A DNA stretch of 18,638 bases from contig CAYZTN010000023.1 of the NCBI GenBank assembly GCA_964481385.1, positions 1 through 18,638 on the forward strand, written 5' to 3'. Position numbers and translations under genes: made by a program. Shown piece by piece: positions 1-7,628 of this stretch. The stretch comes from UMGS1649 sp964481385. Its GTDB lineage: Bacteria; Bacillota; Clostridia; TANB77; CAG-465. The notes beneath the pieces are model-generated. The model saw only the letters and a list, made by a program, of their open reading frames with translations. It searched no databases and was not told the origin of the DNA. Every line of letters begins with the position of its first letter. The first letter of the stretch is position 1.

Positions 1-964
1 CATATCCACGTCTTAATAATTCAAGGTAGACTACATTTTCTAAGATATGTCCCATGTCTTTACCAGAGCCTTGACCCAACATATAATATCTAAGCCCTAT
101 ATCTACTGCATAATACTTTTCCTGTGTTTTTAAAAATTCTTTTCCTTTTATGTCATATCTATTAGCTTTATATACAATATAACTATCTATAAGTGCTTGA
201 ACATATGTTGCAACAGTATTGTATGAATTATTCTTTTCAAGTCCTTCGATATTGTCACTTATACTTTTCATACTAGTTCTATTCCCAACATTATCATATA
301 AATATTTAGTTACTCTCTCTAAAGTGTTTTTATCTGTTATTCCTTTCCTTTGCATTACATCCTTAAATAAAATTGTATTGTATATTCCATCTAAAAATAA
401 ATTAATGTTTTCTGGATTAATTTTAAATAATTCAATTGCTTGTGGAAATGAACTATACCTTAAATAATCTCTAAATTTTCTTGATACATCCGTTTTATCT
501 TCAAACGAAGACATATATTCTTTAAACGACAACGGCAACATTTTAATTTCTATATATCTTCCAGTAAGCAATGTTGCAAGTTCTGATGATAACAGCCAAG
601 CATTTGAACCAGTTATATATAAATCAACATCTTTATTAATAAAAAGGCTATCTACTGTTTTCTCAAACTCGGCTACTTTTTGAATTTCATCTAAAAATAT
701 ATATGTTTTTTTCCCTTTTACTAATTTCGATTTTAAATATTCATATAACTTTTTTCTATCTTGTAATTCTTCATAATCTGCATTTTCAAAATTGATTGAT
801 ATGATTTGATTCTCTTCTACTCCATTTTCTTTCAAATAATCTTGAAATAATTCTAATAATGTAGATTTACCACATCTTCTAATTCCCGTTATTACTTTTA
901 TTATTTGTTGATCTTTGAAATTTCTTAATATAGATAAATAATCTTCTCTTTTTATTCTCTCCAT
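1..964 (-). CDS. DUF4143-type AAA ATPase, 3' end cut off by window edge
   Basis: The minus frame is open from the left edge to an ATG at 964-962, giving 321 residues without a stop. Seen: a Walker A motif near residues 27-35 (GIRRCGKST), a Walker B/DEIQ motif after a hydrophobic strand (IFLDEIQKV), a 'TGS' sensor-like stretch (YITGSNAWLL), and a C-terminal part with the pattern YYAVDIGLRYYMLG, typical of the ATPases that carry a DUF4143 domain. These proteins are common in low-GC gut bacteria. Their role is poorly defined; some are grouped with archaeal-type ATPases. The start is supported by GGAGG 8 bases upstream and a TTGACT-17-TATAAG promoter. The gene is divergent from the nuclease at 1241. 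About 80-100 residues are probably missing beyond the left edge (inference from usual family length). Confidence 0.88.
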   Translation of the reverse strand, partial: MERIKREDYLSILRNFKDQQIIKVITGIRRCGKSTLLELFQDYLKENGVEENQIISINFENADYEELQDRKKLYEYLKSKLVKGKKTYIFLDEIQKVAEFEKTVDSLFINKDVDLYITGSNAWLLSSELATLLTGRYIEIKMLPLSFKEYMSSFEDKTDVSRKFRDYLRYSSFPQAIELFKINPENINLFLDGIYNTILFKDVMQRKGITDKNTLERVTKYLYDNVGNRTSMKSISDNIEGLEKNNSYNTVATYVQALIDSYIVYKANRYDIKGKEFLKTQEKYYAVDIGLRYYMLGQGSGKDMGHILENVVYLELLRRGY

Positions 965-986
965 AAAATATCCTCCAACTATTTTT

Positions 987-1015
987 CTTATACTACCTAT
1001 TAATATTATAGTCAA
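987..1015 (-). promoter_or_regulatory. Promoter of the DUF4143 ATPase gene
   Basis: Read on the minus strand, the -35 box TTGACT (1010-1015) and -10 box TATAAG (987-992) are separated by exactly 17 bases, and the start codon lies 22 bases further on with a GGAGG in between. The -35 end touches an inverted repeat (1014-1041). Confidence 0.7.
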
Positions 1016-1041
1016 GTTTTTTCAAAATTATGAAAAAACTT
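1014..1041. repeat. 11-bp inverted repeat touching the ATPase -35 box
   Basis: AAGTTTTTTCA (1014-1024) and TGAAAAAACTT (1031-1041) are perfect inverted arms around a 6-base loop. The repeat begins inside the -35 box of the leftward ATPase promoter, so it could be an operator. It could also be a weak A/T hairpin of no function. No gene is present in 965-1240. Confidence 0.5.
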
Positions 1042-1178
1042 TTTGATTTTGCTAAGTTTTTTCTAAATATAACATTTTGTATGTATTTAAACTTCATCTC
1101 GTACTATTGAAAACACCCTCAAAATATGATATAAAGTTACCATGAATTTTATTATTCATAATCGTTTTATTCTAAAAG

Positions 1179-1206
1179 TTGTGTTTCCTTATTATTGTGA
1201 TATAAT
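1179..1206 (+). promoter_or_regulatory. Promoter of the nuclease gene (extended -10)
   Basis: TGATATAAT (1198-1206) is an extended -10 element, with a TTGTGT-like -35 (1179-1184) 16 bases upstream. The AAGGAG ribosome binding site and the ATG at 1241 follow 35 bases later. The same TGATATAAT element recurs before the S51-like gene at 16223. Confidence 0.65.
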
Positions 1207-1240
1207 CTAAATATTCCAACACGTTTTAAAAGGAGTAATT

Positions 1241-1975
1241 ATGAAAAGTTATAATAAGAAAATCAAAGTCAAAGACTTAAAACAAATTGTGATCATATTC
1301 TTAATAATACTATTCTCACTAACTGGATATATGATAGCACCAAAAAGCAAGCCGCAAGAAGCATTGCAGCCAAATATTAGCATAGCGGATATCCCGGAAT
1401 ATTCAGGACAAATAGTTATTAGTATAAATAATAACGTACCATATTTTGATGAAACCGACCTTACCACCCAAAATTTTGAAAACTATGCAAAGCTTGATGA
1501 ACTTGGACGAGCTGGAGTAGCTTTTGCAAATATATGTGAATATACTATGCCACAAGATGGCGATAAAAGGGGAAGTATTTCATATAAACCAAGTGGCTGG
1601 AATCAGTGTCTATATGGAGAAAATAACAAGTATCATTTATATGAAAGGTGCCATTTAATAGCGTGGCAATTAGGCGGTGAAAATAATAATAAAAACAACC
1701 TAATTGCAGGTACTTCCGAATTAAATGATGCAATGATAGAATATGAAAATAAAGTAGCAAAATGGATTAAAGACAATGTAGAACTTGGCAAAGATTACCA
1801 TGTTTTGTATCGTGTAACTCCTATTTACGAAAGTGATAATCTTCTTGCAAGTGGTGTGCATTTGGAGGCAAAATCTGTTGAAGAAGAAGGTATCTCCTTT
1901 AATATATTTATATACAATATACATAGCGATTTTGTCATTGACTATACTACAGGAAAAGCAACACTAATAGAATAA
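1241..1975 (+). CDS. Membrane-anchored DNA/RNA non-specific endonuclease
   Basis: The 244-residue protein has a basic N-terminus and one hydrophobic segment (residues 15-33), so it is probably an N-terminally anchored or secreted protein with its catalytic part outside the cell. The rest fits the streptococcal Spd/EndA-type DNA/RNA non-specific endonuclease family: LDELGRAGVAFANI (85-98), KPSGW (116-120), then YERCHLIAWQLGG (133-145) with the catalytic histidine H138, followed by the asparagine-rich metal-binding stretch NNKNNLIAGT (149-158). Family members use a beta-beta-alpha-metal fold to cut DNA or RNA without sequence preference. They serve in DNA uptake, nutrient recovery or defence against extracellular DNA. 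The start is set by AGGAG 6 bases upstream. The next gene begins 20 bases downstream, so the two are likely one transcript. Which biological role applies is not visible. Confidence 0.85.
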   Translation: MKSYNKKIKVKDLKQIVIIFLIILFSLTGYMIAPKSKPQEALQPNISIADIPEYSGQIVISINNNVPYFDETDLTTQNFENYAKLDELGRAGVAFANICEYTMPQDGDKRGSISYKPSGWNQCLYGENNKYHLYERCHLIAWQLGGENNNKNNLIAGTSELNDAMIEYENKVAKWIKDNVELGKDYHVLYRVTPIYESDNLLASGVHLEAKSVEEEGISFNIFIYNIHSDFVIDYTTGKATLIE

Positions 1976-1995
1976 ACAAATCAAGGAGGAACAAT

Positions 1996-2472
1996 TTGAA
2001 TTTAAATTTCGATATACCACTAAATAAAACTAAAGATAATGAGTTTTCAAAAAAACTTATACAAAATTTTTACAAATATATAAGGCGTTTTAAAAATGGA
2101 TATGATACACCCGACCTAGTAGGCCCAAGATTTACTCAAGAAGAAGATTTGGAATATTACAGAAAAGAGTTTGACTTTTTAGAAAGTTTTTTTGACAAAG
2201 AATTAGCTGACAAAAGTCGTGGCGAAGCTTTTATTGTTACGGATAGGTACAACGGCGACCGTATATCTCACAGATACAAAGTAACTCAATACAAAAATAG
2301 CACCGAATGTAAATATGTTGTATCTGAAAGTGTTTTACCCGTAGGCGTAAAACTAAATGATATAGTTAGAAAAGTAGATGGCAAATACTATTATGATGAA
2401 CAAGCCACCAAGTATGTAAATAATACTTTAAATAAATTCAAACAGGAAATACTAGATAAAAGGAATACATAG
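1996..2472 (+). CDS. DUF3006-like protein downstream of the nuclease
   Basis: The 158-residue protein starts at TTG 1996 behind a strong AAGGAGGA, 20 bases after the nuclease stop. Its second half (about 78-153) follows the DUF3006 pattern: a strand ending in DRYNGD (83-88), a beta segment, SVLPVGVK (112-119), DIV, DGKYYYDEQAT (128-138) and a basic C-terminal helix. DUF3006 proteins are small beta-barrel-like proteins, often encoded beside ComEC-type metallo-hydrolases or nucleases; their function is not established. The N-terminal half (1-75) is helical, acidic and unrecognised. No signal peptide is seen, so it should be cytoplasmic while the nuclease is exported. A role as inhibitor or partner of the nuclease is only a guess from position. 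Confidence 0.72.
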   Translation: MNLNFDIPLNKTKDNEFSKKLIQNFYKYIRRFKNGYDTPDLVGPRFTQEEDLEYYRKEFDFLESFFDKELADKSRGEAFIVTDRYNGDRISHRYKVTQYKNSTECKYVVSESVLPVGVKLNDIVRKVDGKYYYDEQATKYVNNTLNKFKQEILDKRNT

Positions 2473-2495
2473 TTTATGATATATTGACGCTAGAT

Positions 2496-2527
2496 AAAAC
2501 GCAGATAATATTTACCTGCGTTTTTGT
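2496..2527. terminator. Rho-independent terminator, probably bidirectional
   Basis: AAAACGCAG (2496-2504) pairs with CTGCGTTTT (2516-2524), followed by T-rich sequence on the plus strand. It lies between the convergent ends of the DUF3006 gene (2472) and the leftward antitoxin remnant (2530), and the A-run on the left lets it act in both directions. Confidence 0.85.
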
Positions 2528-2529
2528 TG

Positions 2530-2964
2530 TTATTTTATAACACTGTTATATGTTTGATATTCATTTGAACTATACAAAATACGTTTATCCTTTGCCAGTC
2601 TATATACAATAAATGCCTTAGGATATTCAGTTTCATTTTTAATATTGTACTCATTATTATAACAAATAGAGTTATAATATCTATCATCTACCATCCAGTT
2701 ATATGCCTGTACATCAACACTAGTCTCGGTGGCCTCATCTTCATAAGATACTAAACTCATAAATTGTGCTTTGTTAAAGTCGGTTTTACAATGTGCCAAT
2801 TCATATACCTTTTCGGGAGTTGCCACTCTTAAAAACTTCAATATATCTTTAATTATTTCAATCTTATCTGCTTTATCTACCAATTTAATATAGTTAGTAT
2901 CTACAAGATACTTATAGTTATATTTTCTTAAATACTTTGACACAGTTAAATTTTCTTTTTCCAA
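2530..2964 (-). pseudogene. C-terminal part of a frameshifted HigA-like antitoxin
   Basis: This is a 144-codon frame whose first possible start is TTG 2964, with no ribosome binding site. The frame is open further upstream, past the stop of the preceding reading frame at 3003. Joining the two across the TA repeat (see 3003-3296) gives a continuous PADYIYRIEINYKLEKA, the usual junction between the HTH and the C-terminal half of HigA/VapI-type proteins. The following pattern, KYLRKYNYKYLV, then DKIEIIKDILKFLRVATPE, also matches the C-terminal half of those antitoxins. The last 60 residues are unremarkable. I therefore read it as the distal half of a broken antitoxin gene, not as an independent gene. 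The alternative is an independent hypothetical protein starting at TTG. Confidence 0.6.
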
Positions 2965-3002
2965 ATATTCTTCAATTGCTTTTTCAAGTTTATAATTTAT
3001 TT

Positions 3003-3296
3003 CTATTCTATATATATATAATCTGCTGGTATATCTGTTACTAGTGATATTTTTTCCACAATGCTTGAAGAAATATCTCTTTCACCAGATAAAATATCAA
3101 TCAAATGCTTTGGCGTTATTCCAATTCTATTTGCAAAATCTTTATTTGTTATATTGTTATATTCTAAATTTATCTCTTCATCACTTTTTCCTTCTGACAC
3201 AATCAACCTAATAACTCCACCCTTTTTAGACAATCTAAAACTATAATATCCAGATAACTCATGTTTTAAAGCTTCAAACCCATACATTAGCGACAT
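3003..3296 (-). pseudogene. Toxin tail fused to HigA-like HTH, stops at a TA repeat
   Basis: The 97-codon frame has two parts. Residues 1-48 read as the end of a RelE/HigB-type toxin: ALKHELSGYYSFRLSKKGG and VIRLIVS resemble the family's 'L-x-G-x-ySiRl...RLIf' strands. Residues 49-97 are an XRE/HigA helix-turn-helix (NKDFANRIGITPKHLIDILS). In an intact locus these would be two proteins, so toxin stop and antitoxin start seem lost. An 8-bp tandem repeat (AATATAAC twice, 3148-3163) marks the junction. The frame ends at TAG 3003 just after a (TA)6 tract. Removing one TA unit joins it in frame to the 2530-2964 segment. The ATG at 3296 has no ribosome binding site and the frame is open upstream of it. 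Confidence 0.6.
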
Positions 3297-3442
3297 CGAA
3301 CTATAGCGTTGTTCTGTAAAGTTATTACATAATTTAATGTGATTTATTATTTTATCATATGTCTTTTTTCATCATTATACTTTTTAACTTTTTCTCTTGA
3401 TTATTAAAGTTATCTCTATTTAATATCACTAATTACACACAT
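3297..3442 (-). pseudogene. Remnant of the 5' end of the HigB/RelE-like toxin gene
   Basis: A perfect AGGAGG (3448-3453) sits 5 bases before an ATG (3442-3440), a good gene start, yet that frame ends after 8 codons (MCVISDIK). Protein-like sequence goes on in a second frame (NRDNFNNQEKKLKSIMMKK) and then in the frame of the 3003-3296 segment (TYDKIINHIKLCNNFTEQRYS). One-base deletions in the AAA following GATATT and in the six-A run at about 3364-3369 would rejoin all three into one toxin-length chain. This fits a toxin gene disabled by two single-base lesions. The reconstruction is mine, made by eye. Confidence 0.45.
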
Positions 3443-3458
3443 TCCTGCCTCCTGTCAT

Positions 3459-3488
3459 ATATATATTAACACATTTGTTAATATATAT
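3459..3488. promoter_or_regulatory. 13-bp perfect palindrome, likely operator of the dead toxin-antitoxin locus
   Basis: ATATATATTAACA (3459-3471) and TGTTAATATATAT (3476-3488) are perfect inverted arms with a 4-base centre. It lies directly upstream of the AGGAGG/ATG (3442) of the toxin remnant and includes TA-rich, -10-like sequence. HigA-type antitoxins bind such palindromes to repress their own promoter. It could instead be a second hairpin of the neighbouring helicase terminator. Confidence 0.5.
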
Positions 3489-3490
3489 CA

Positions 3491-3519
3491 TAAAAGCAGG
3501 AGACAAATTCCTGCTTTTA
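3491..3519 (-). terminator. Rho-independent terminator of the SNF2 helicase gene
   Basis: TAAAAGCAGGA (3491-3501) pairs perfectly with TCCTGCTTTTA (3509-3519) around a 7-base loop. After collapsing the false gap it lies about 20 bases beyond the helicase stop codon, which fits its terminator. Confidence 0.8.
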
Positions 3520-3574
3520 CTCGTAACAAACTATTCAATTATTCAAATAAGGCCATAACTTCTTCCTTTGACAA
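3520..3574. repeat. 55-base copy of 3675-3729, an unmerged contig end
   Basis: These 55 bases are identical to 3675-3729 on the other side of the N run and contain the last codons and stop of the helicase gene. The match ends exactly at both gap borders, as expected when two contigs share a k-mer-sized overlap and were scaffolded, not joined. Confidence 0.9.
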
Positions 3575-3674
3575 NNNNNNNNNNNNNNNNNNNNNNNNNN
3601 NNNNNNNNNNNNNNNNNNNNNNNNNNNNNNNNNNNNNNNNNNNNNNNNNNNNNNNNNNNNNNNNNNNNNNNNNN
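3575..3674. other. Assembly gap of exactly 100 N
   Basis: This is a run of 100 N, the standard placeholder length. Because both flanks carry the same 55 bases, the real gap length is most likely minus 55, with no missing sequence. Confidence 0.95.
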
Positions 3675-3693
3675 CTCGTAACAAACTATTCAA

Positions 3694-6600
3694 TTATTCA
3701 AATAAGGCCATAACTTCTTCCTTTGACAATGTGTTTATAAACTTCTCTTCTGTAGATAATATATCTTGAGAAAGCTTAGCTTTTTTCTCTTGTAAAGCGT
3801 GTATCTTTTCTTCAATAGAATTTGTCGTTATAAACTTATACACTTGAACGCTATTTTTCTGACCTATTCTATATGCTCTGTCCGTTGCTTGATTTTCACT
3901 AGACAAGTTCCACCAAGGATCATAATGCATAACTACATCTGCTCCGGTTAAGTTAAGTCCAGTACCGCCTGCTTTAAGCGATATTAAAAATACTTTTACA
4001 TTTTCGTCTTTATTGAAGCTTTCAACCATATCAACTCTTTGACTTACAGGAGTTTGTCCCGTAAGCTTGTAGTAATTTATATTTTGCTTTTTCAAATGCT
4101 CTTCTATTATCTCGAACATTGATGTATATTGAGAAAATAGCAATACTTTGTGACCTGCTTGGATTGCATCGTTTAGCACTTCCATACATTGAGTAAATTT
4201 ACCACTTCCACCATAATAATTCTCAATGAATAACGATGGATGGCAACATATTTGTCTAAGTCTTGTAAGTAACATCAATATTTTAAACTTGCTTTTTGCA
4301 AATCCATTTGCACTTAATTCTTCGGCTACTTCACTCTTAACCTGTGCCATGTATGACAAATACAACTTCTCCTGCTCAGATGTCATTTCATTTTTCATTA
4401 CAGTAACATTCTTTTCTGGAAGTTCTGTTAAAACTTCTGTTTTAATTCTCCTTAAAACAAACGGCTCTATCATTTGTTTTAATTTTTTCAAAGATTCTTC
4501 ATCACCATCTCTAACAATTGGTTGCTCGAACTTTTTCTTAAACTTATTATAATTATATAAATAGTTTGGCATAATATAATCAAATATTGACCAAAGCTCT
4601 GCCACTGAGTTTTCAATAGGTGTACCTGTTAAGGCAAATTTCACTTCACCTACAAGCTCTTTTAAAGCACTAGCATTTTGTGTAGAAGAATTTTTAATAT
4701 ACTGTGCTTCGTCTGCAATAATATATTTGAAACTTTTTCCTTCATATAGTAGGATATCTCTTTTTAGCAAATCATATGAAGTCACTATTACATCAGCTAC
4801 TCCAAATTCAGAAATCATATTTTCTCTTACCTTTGCACTACCACTAGGTATCAACAATTTAGCTTTTGGACACCACTTCTCAAACTCTGCTTTCCAGTTA
4901 AGTACAAGTGAACTTGGACATACAACAATAGATGGAATTCTATTCTCATTTTCTGCAATATAGCTTCCAATTACGGATATAACTTGCAATGTTTTTCCAA
5001 GGCCCATATCATCTGCAAGTATTCCTCCAAAACCATAATGTTCCAACACTTTTAACCATTTGTAACCTGTTTTTTGATAGTTTCTTAAAACTCCTTCAAA
5101 CTTATCACTTACCTTAATATTTTCAGAAAAGTTTTTATCTCCTATGTTGTTTACAAGAGTTGTATAGTTATCATTTTTGGTAACTTCTATCCCCTTACCG
5201 CTTAATAATTTTTCTAAATACAAACTCCTATTCACAGGAAGTTTGATAGTTCCTTTATCTTTATCAAGCTTACTAAAATCCACATCTAGATTATTGGACA
5301 TATCACTTAATATATCCAAGTCTTCACTTTTACTTAAATCAAGTAAATCCCCATTTTTTAACTTGTAATACTTTTTCTTTACACTATAACTTTGAAGCAC
5401 ATTCTTAATTTCATCCATATCGAAATCAATTTTAGACATATCTAACTCAAGCAAATTGTTCTCTATCTTAACTCCAATATTAGAAATCTTGGGTTTTTTA
5501 AAGCTTTTGCTTTTAAGCTTTTCTGTAACTAAAACTTCAAAATCGTTCATATATTGTTCAATTTTAGCAGTTAGGAATTCGTATGTATCATCCAAGTTGC
5601 TTAACACAAAATAATCTTTACCTGCAACCATTTCAAATCCGTCACTAAATATTCTTCTTAGCACATTTTCTTCATCTGGTATATTTCTTAATACTTCATT
5701 TTCTTTTATATATCGCTCATAGTTTTTAGCTAGCACATTAAATTCAGCATTGTTATAGCAAAATGTCAAACGTAATGTTATGTTTTCGTTATCATCAACA
5801 TCCAAATACATCTTTGAAGCTAGTTTATTTACCATTATGTTTTGTTCTTCATTTTTCATCAAATCGTCACTGGAATTTGCTATGTATTTTTCCCATTTTG
5901 GCATTACGTAAGTTGAAAATTCTTGCATCTTATCACTTGGAATAATAATCTCATCACTATTATTAAAAGTTTCAAGCAATTTTTCTAACGAACTCTCTTT
6001 TTCTACCGTATAAATTTTTCCATCTTTCAATAGATATATATTATTCTTTGCACTTATATAATCATAGCCTACTAAATCCAATTTAAGCGATATATCTTTG
6101 TTTTTCTTCACCTCTAATTGCAATTTTGGATATACCAATTCATCTGAAAAAATATATCTATCAAATTCATTCGTACTATAATAACGAGAATCTTTTTTTT
6201 CTACATATACAGATTTATTTTTTAATGTCTCAAAAAACTCATCAATACTATCTTTTAATACTAATATACTCTTTACATTTGAACTATTATATCTGTAATA
6301 ATAATAATTTTGATTAAGTGCATCTTTATATTTTAGTACCCTATTATAGTCTAATATATAGTCAATAAGCTCATGATCCTCTTTTACAAAACTTTCTTTT
6401 CTTGCTATAAACTTAAGATTTTTACCAAGTTCTAATATTGTGCCATACTCAAAAGCTCGTGCAAATTCTTCTATATCTTTTAAAATATACATTTTACTTG
6501 AACCTATTTTAAATGATACCGACAAATTTTGATAATCTGAAGATATTCTTGGTTCAAGTGATATATTAGTTGCAAGACTTCCATCCGTTTCGCTAGTTTC

Positions 6601-7140
6601 TTTTTGCAACTTTGCACTTTCATATATATCTGCTATATTTAGCTTGTTGGCTTTATCAACTCCCTTGTATTTGTTTATAACATTTATTGCCATGCCATAT
6701 TTTTTTTGATAATTTTCCTTTTCCAAAATCTGTCGCATTTTTTCTTCTCGCTCTAGCGCTCTTTGTGCTTCAAGCTTTCTGGCTTCTTCTATCCTCGCCT
6801 GTTTTTTAGCTTGTGTATTTGGTTCATGAGGATCTGCAACTTCTAAACACGTTGCAAGCACATGTTTGCAATAATTACTTCCAACGTCTAAACAATTACA
6901 ACTCCAATTTTCTAAATATGTATTTTTTAATTCTAATTCAACGTTATATTTACCTCTTTGTCCTAAAACTGTCGCTTTTATTTTATATGTTTTATCTTTT
7001 GAGTCACTAAGATTTTCTACTTCTTTAATAGCAATTCTTTCTTCTTCATATATTCTTTTTGCTTTTAAAAATCTTGTAGTATCATAGTTCTTTTTTAGAT
7101 TTATTGTTTTAATGCCTATATCCGTTACATCAATGACCAT
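3694..7140 (-). CDS. SWIM zinc finger/SNF2-family DNA translocase
   Basis: I place the start at ATG 7140, not at an in-frame ATG 15 bases upstream, because AGGAGG lies between the two, 6 bases before 7140. The protein has 1148 residues. A SWIM zinc finger occupies about 80-94 (C81, C83, C91, H93), then a charged helix and a long middle part like the bacterial SNF2-helicase-associated region. The C-terminal motor has motif I DDMGLGKT (about 707-714), the DEAQ box (about 809), LTGTPIEN, and a second RecA lobe ending in QATDRAYRIGQ (about 1083). Such proteins are ATP-driven double-stranded DNA translocases of the HepA/Swi2-Snf2 class; the substrate of this subfamily is not known. It is a single-gene unit with its own promoter and terminator, and no truncation is visible. 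Confidence 0.93.
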   Translation of the reverse strand: MVIDVTDIGIKTINLKKNYDTTRFLKAKRIYEEERIAIKEVENLSDSKDKTYKIKATVLGQRGKYNVELELKNTYLENWSCNCLDVGSNYCKHVLATCLEVADPHEPNTQAKKQARIEEARKLEAQRALEREEKMRQILEKENYQKKYGMAINVINKYKGVDKANKLNIADIYESAKLQKETSETDGSLATNISLEPRISSDYQNLSVSFKIGSSKMYILKDIEEFARAFEYGTILELGKNLKFIARKESFVKEDHELIDYILDYNRVLKYKDALNQNYYYYRYNSSNVKSILVLKDSIDEFFETLKNKSVYVEKKDSRYYSTNEFDRYIFSDELVYPKLQLEVKKNKDISLKLDLVGYDYISAKNNIYLLKDGKIYTVEKESSLEKLLETFNNSDEIIIPSDKMQEFSTYVMPKWEKYIANSSDDLMKNEEQNIMVNKLASKMYLDVDDNENITLRLTFCYNNAEFNVLAKNYERYIKENEVLRNIPDEENVLRRIFSDGFEMVAGKDYFVLSNLDDTYEFLTAKIEQYMNDFEVLVTEKLKSKSFKKPKISNIGVKIENNLLELDMSKIDFDMDEIKNVLQSYSVKKKYYKLKNGDLLDLSKSEDLDILSDMSNNLDVDFSKLDKDKGTIKLPVNRSLYLEKLLSGKGIEVTKNDNYTTLVNNIGDKNFSENIKVSDKFEGVLRNYQKTGYKWLKVLEHYGFGGILADDMGLGKTLQVISVIGSYIAENENRIPSIVVCPSSLVLNWKAEFEKWCPKAKLLIPSGSAKVRENMISEFGVADVIVTSYDLLKRDILLYEGKSFKYIIADEAQYIKNSSTQNASALKELVGEVKFALTGTPIENSVAELWSIFDYIMPNYLYNYNKFKKKFEQPIVRDGDEESLKKLKQMIEPFVLRRIKTEVLTELPEKNVTVMKNEMTSEQEKLYLSYMAQVKSEVAEELSANGFAKSKFKILMLLTRLRQICCHPSLFIENYYGGSGKFTQCMEVLNDAIQAGHKVLLFSQYTSMFEIIEEHLKKQNINYYKLTGQTPVSQRVDMVESFNKDENVKVFLISLKAGGTGLNLTGADVVMHYDPWWNLSSENQATDRAYRIGQKNSVQVYKFITTNSIEEKIHALQEKKAKLSQDILSTEEKFINTLSKEEVMALFE

Positions 7141-7166
7141 GTGTTTCCTCCTCATATGATGGTATT

Positions 7167-7195
7167 AGTATACCATAACTACGTCTTTTTCTCAA
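7167..7195 (-). promoter_or_regulatory. Promoter of the SNF2 helicase gene
   Basis: On the minus strand TTGAGA (7190-7195) and TATACT (7167-7172) are 17 bases apart, followed by AGGAGG and the ATG at 7140. A 7-bp inverted repeat (ATGGTAT 7159-7165, ATACCAT 7170-7176) overlaps the -10 box and could bind a regulator. Confidence 0.7.
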
Positions 7196-7408
7196 GTGTA
7201 TTACTTATCCACTCCAAAGCGTAAAAAGCAAAATACTTAGTCTCTAAATATCTTGCTCCTTTATACTTACTTTCAAAACTCTCCCAAATCATTTCCATCT
7301 ATATCTTGTTCTTAAACTAGTAAAAAGGTTAAATTTGTTCTTTTGTATTCTTCCTACTACGTTAAACAGTTGAACTCTTTGCTCTCTCGCAAAATCTATA
7401 TTACACAC
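7179..7408 (-). pseudogene. Two short protein-like frames upstream of the helicase, possible gene remnant
   Basis: Two overlapping minus-strand frames of 39 codons each occur: 7289-7408 (GTG start, contains VQLFNVVGRIQKNKF) and 7179-7298 (ATG start, contains WESFESKYKGARYLETKYF). Their composition is protein-like, and a one-base shift near 7290-7298 would join them. Neither has a ribosome binding site, and the helicase promoter lies over the distal end. They may be the rest of a decayed gene or chance. I do not recognise the sequence. Confidence 0.22.
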
Positions 7409-7582
7409 ATATATTTAATAGCATAAGTTACAATTTTTCAATAACTATATAAAACCAATTCGAATGGAATAATTTTAAAAATACTTTTTCAACTAAATTT
7501 ATCTAAGCTACATATCTTTTAAAAAGACTTTTAATAGTCATAATTACCTTTACTATTATAAATTATCTAACAATCAGAGTCT
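7409..7582. other. Non-coding AT-rich spacer
   Basis: I see no gene of useful length, repeat or clear promoter in this stretch. There is only a 12-codon frame behind an AAAGG-like site on the minus strand, which I do not count as a gene. Confidence 0.5.
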
Positions 7583-7614
7583 AAAAAAGTGCAAATAATC
7601 AACATTATTTACAC
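7583..7614 (-). terminator. Rho-independent terminator of the small cysteine-rich gene
   Basis: On the minus strand GTGTAAATAAT, a 4-base loop and ATTATTTGCAC form an 11-bp stem (one mismatch or wobble) that runs directly into six T. It begins 15 bases after the stop of the 44-residue gene. Confidence 0.8.
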
Positions 7615-7628
7615 CTTTAAAATTTCTC

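Noticed and set aside
3520..3729. Real tandem duplication of the helicase gene end
   Set aside because: The identity is exactly 55 bases, ends at both borders of a 100-N placeholder and has no divergence, which is an assembly signature.
7141..7155. Helicase start 15 bases further upstream (ATG in ATGAGGAGG)
   Set aside because: That ATG lies at the AGGAGG itself, which is perfectly spaced for the ATG at 7140.
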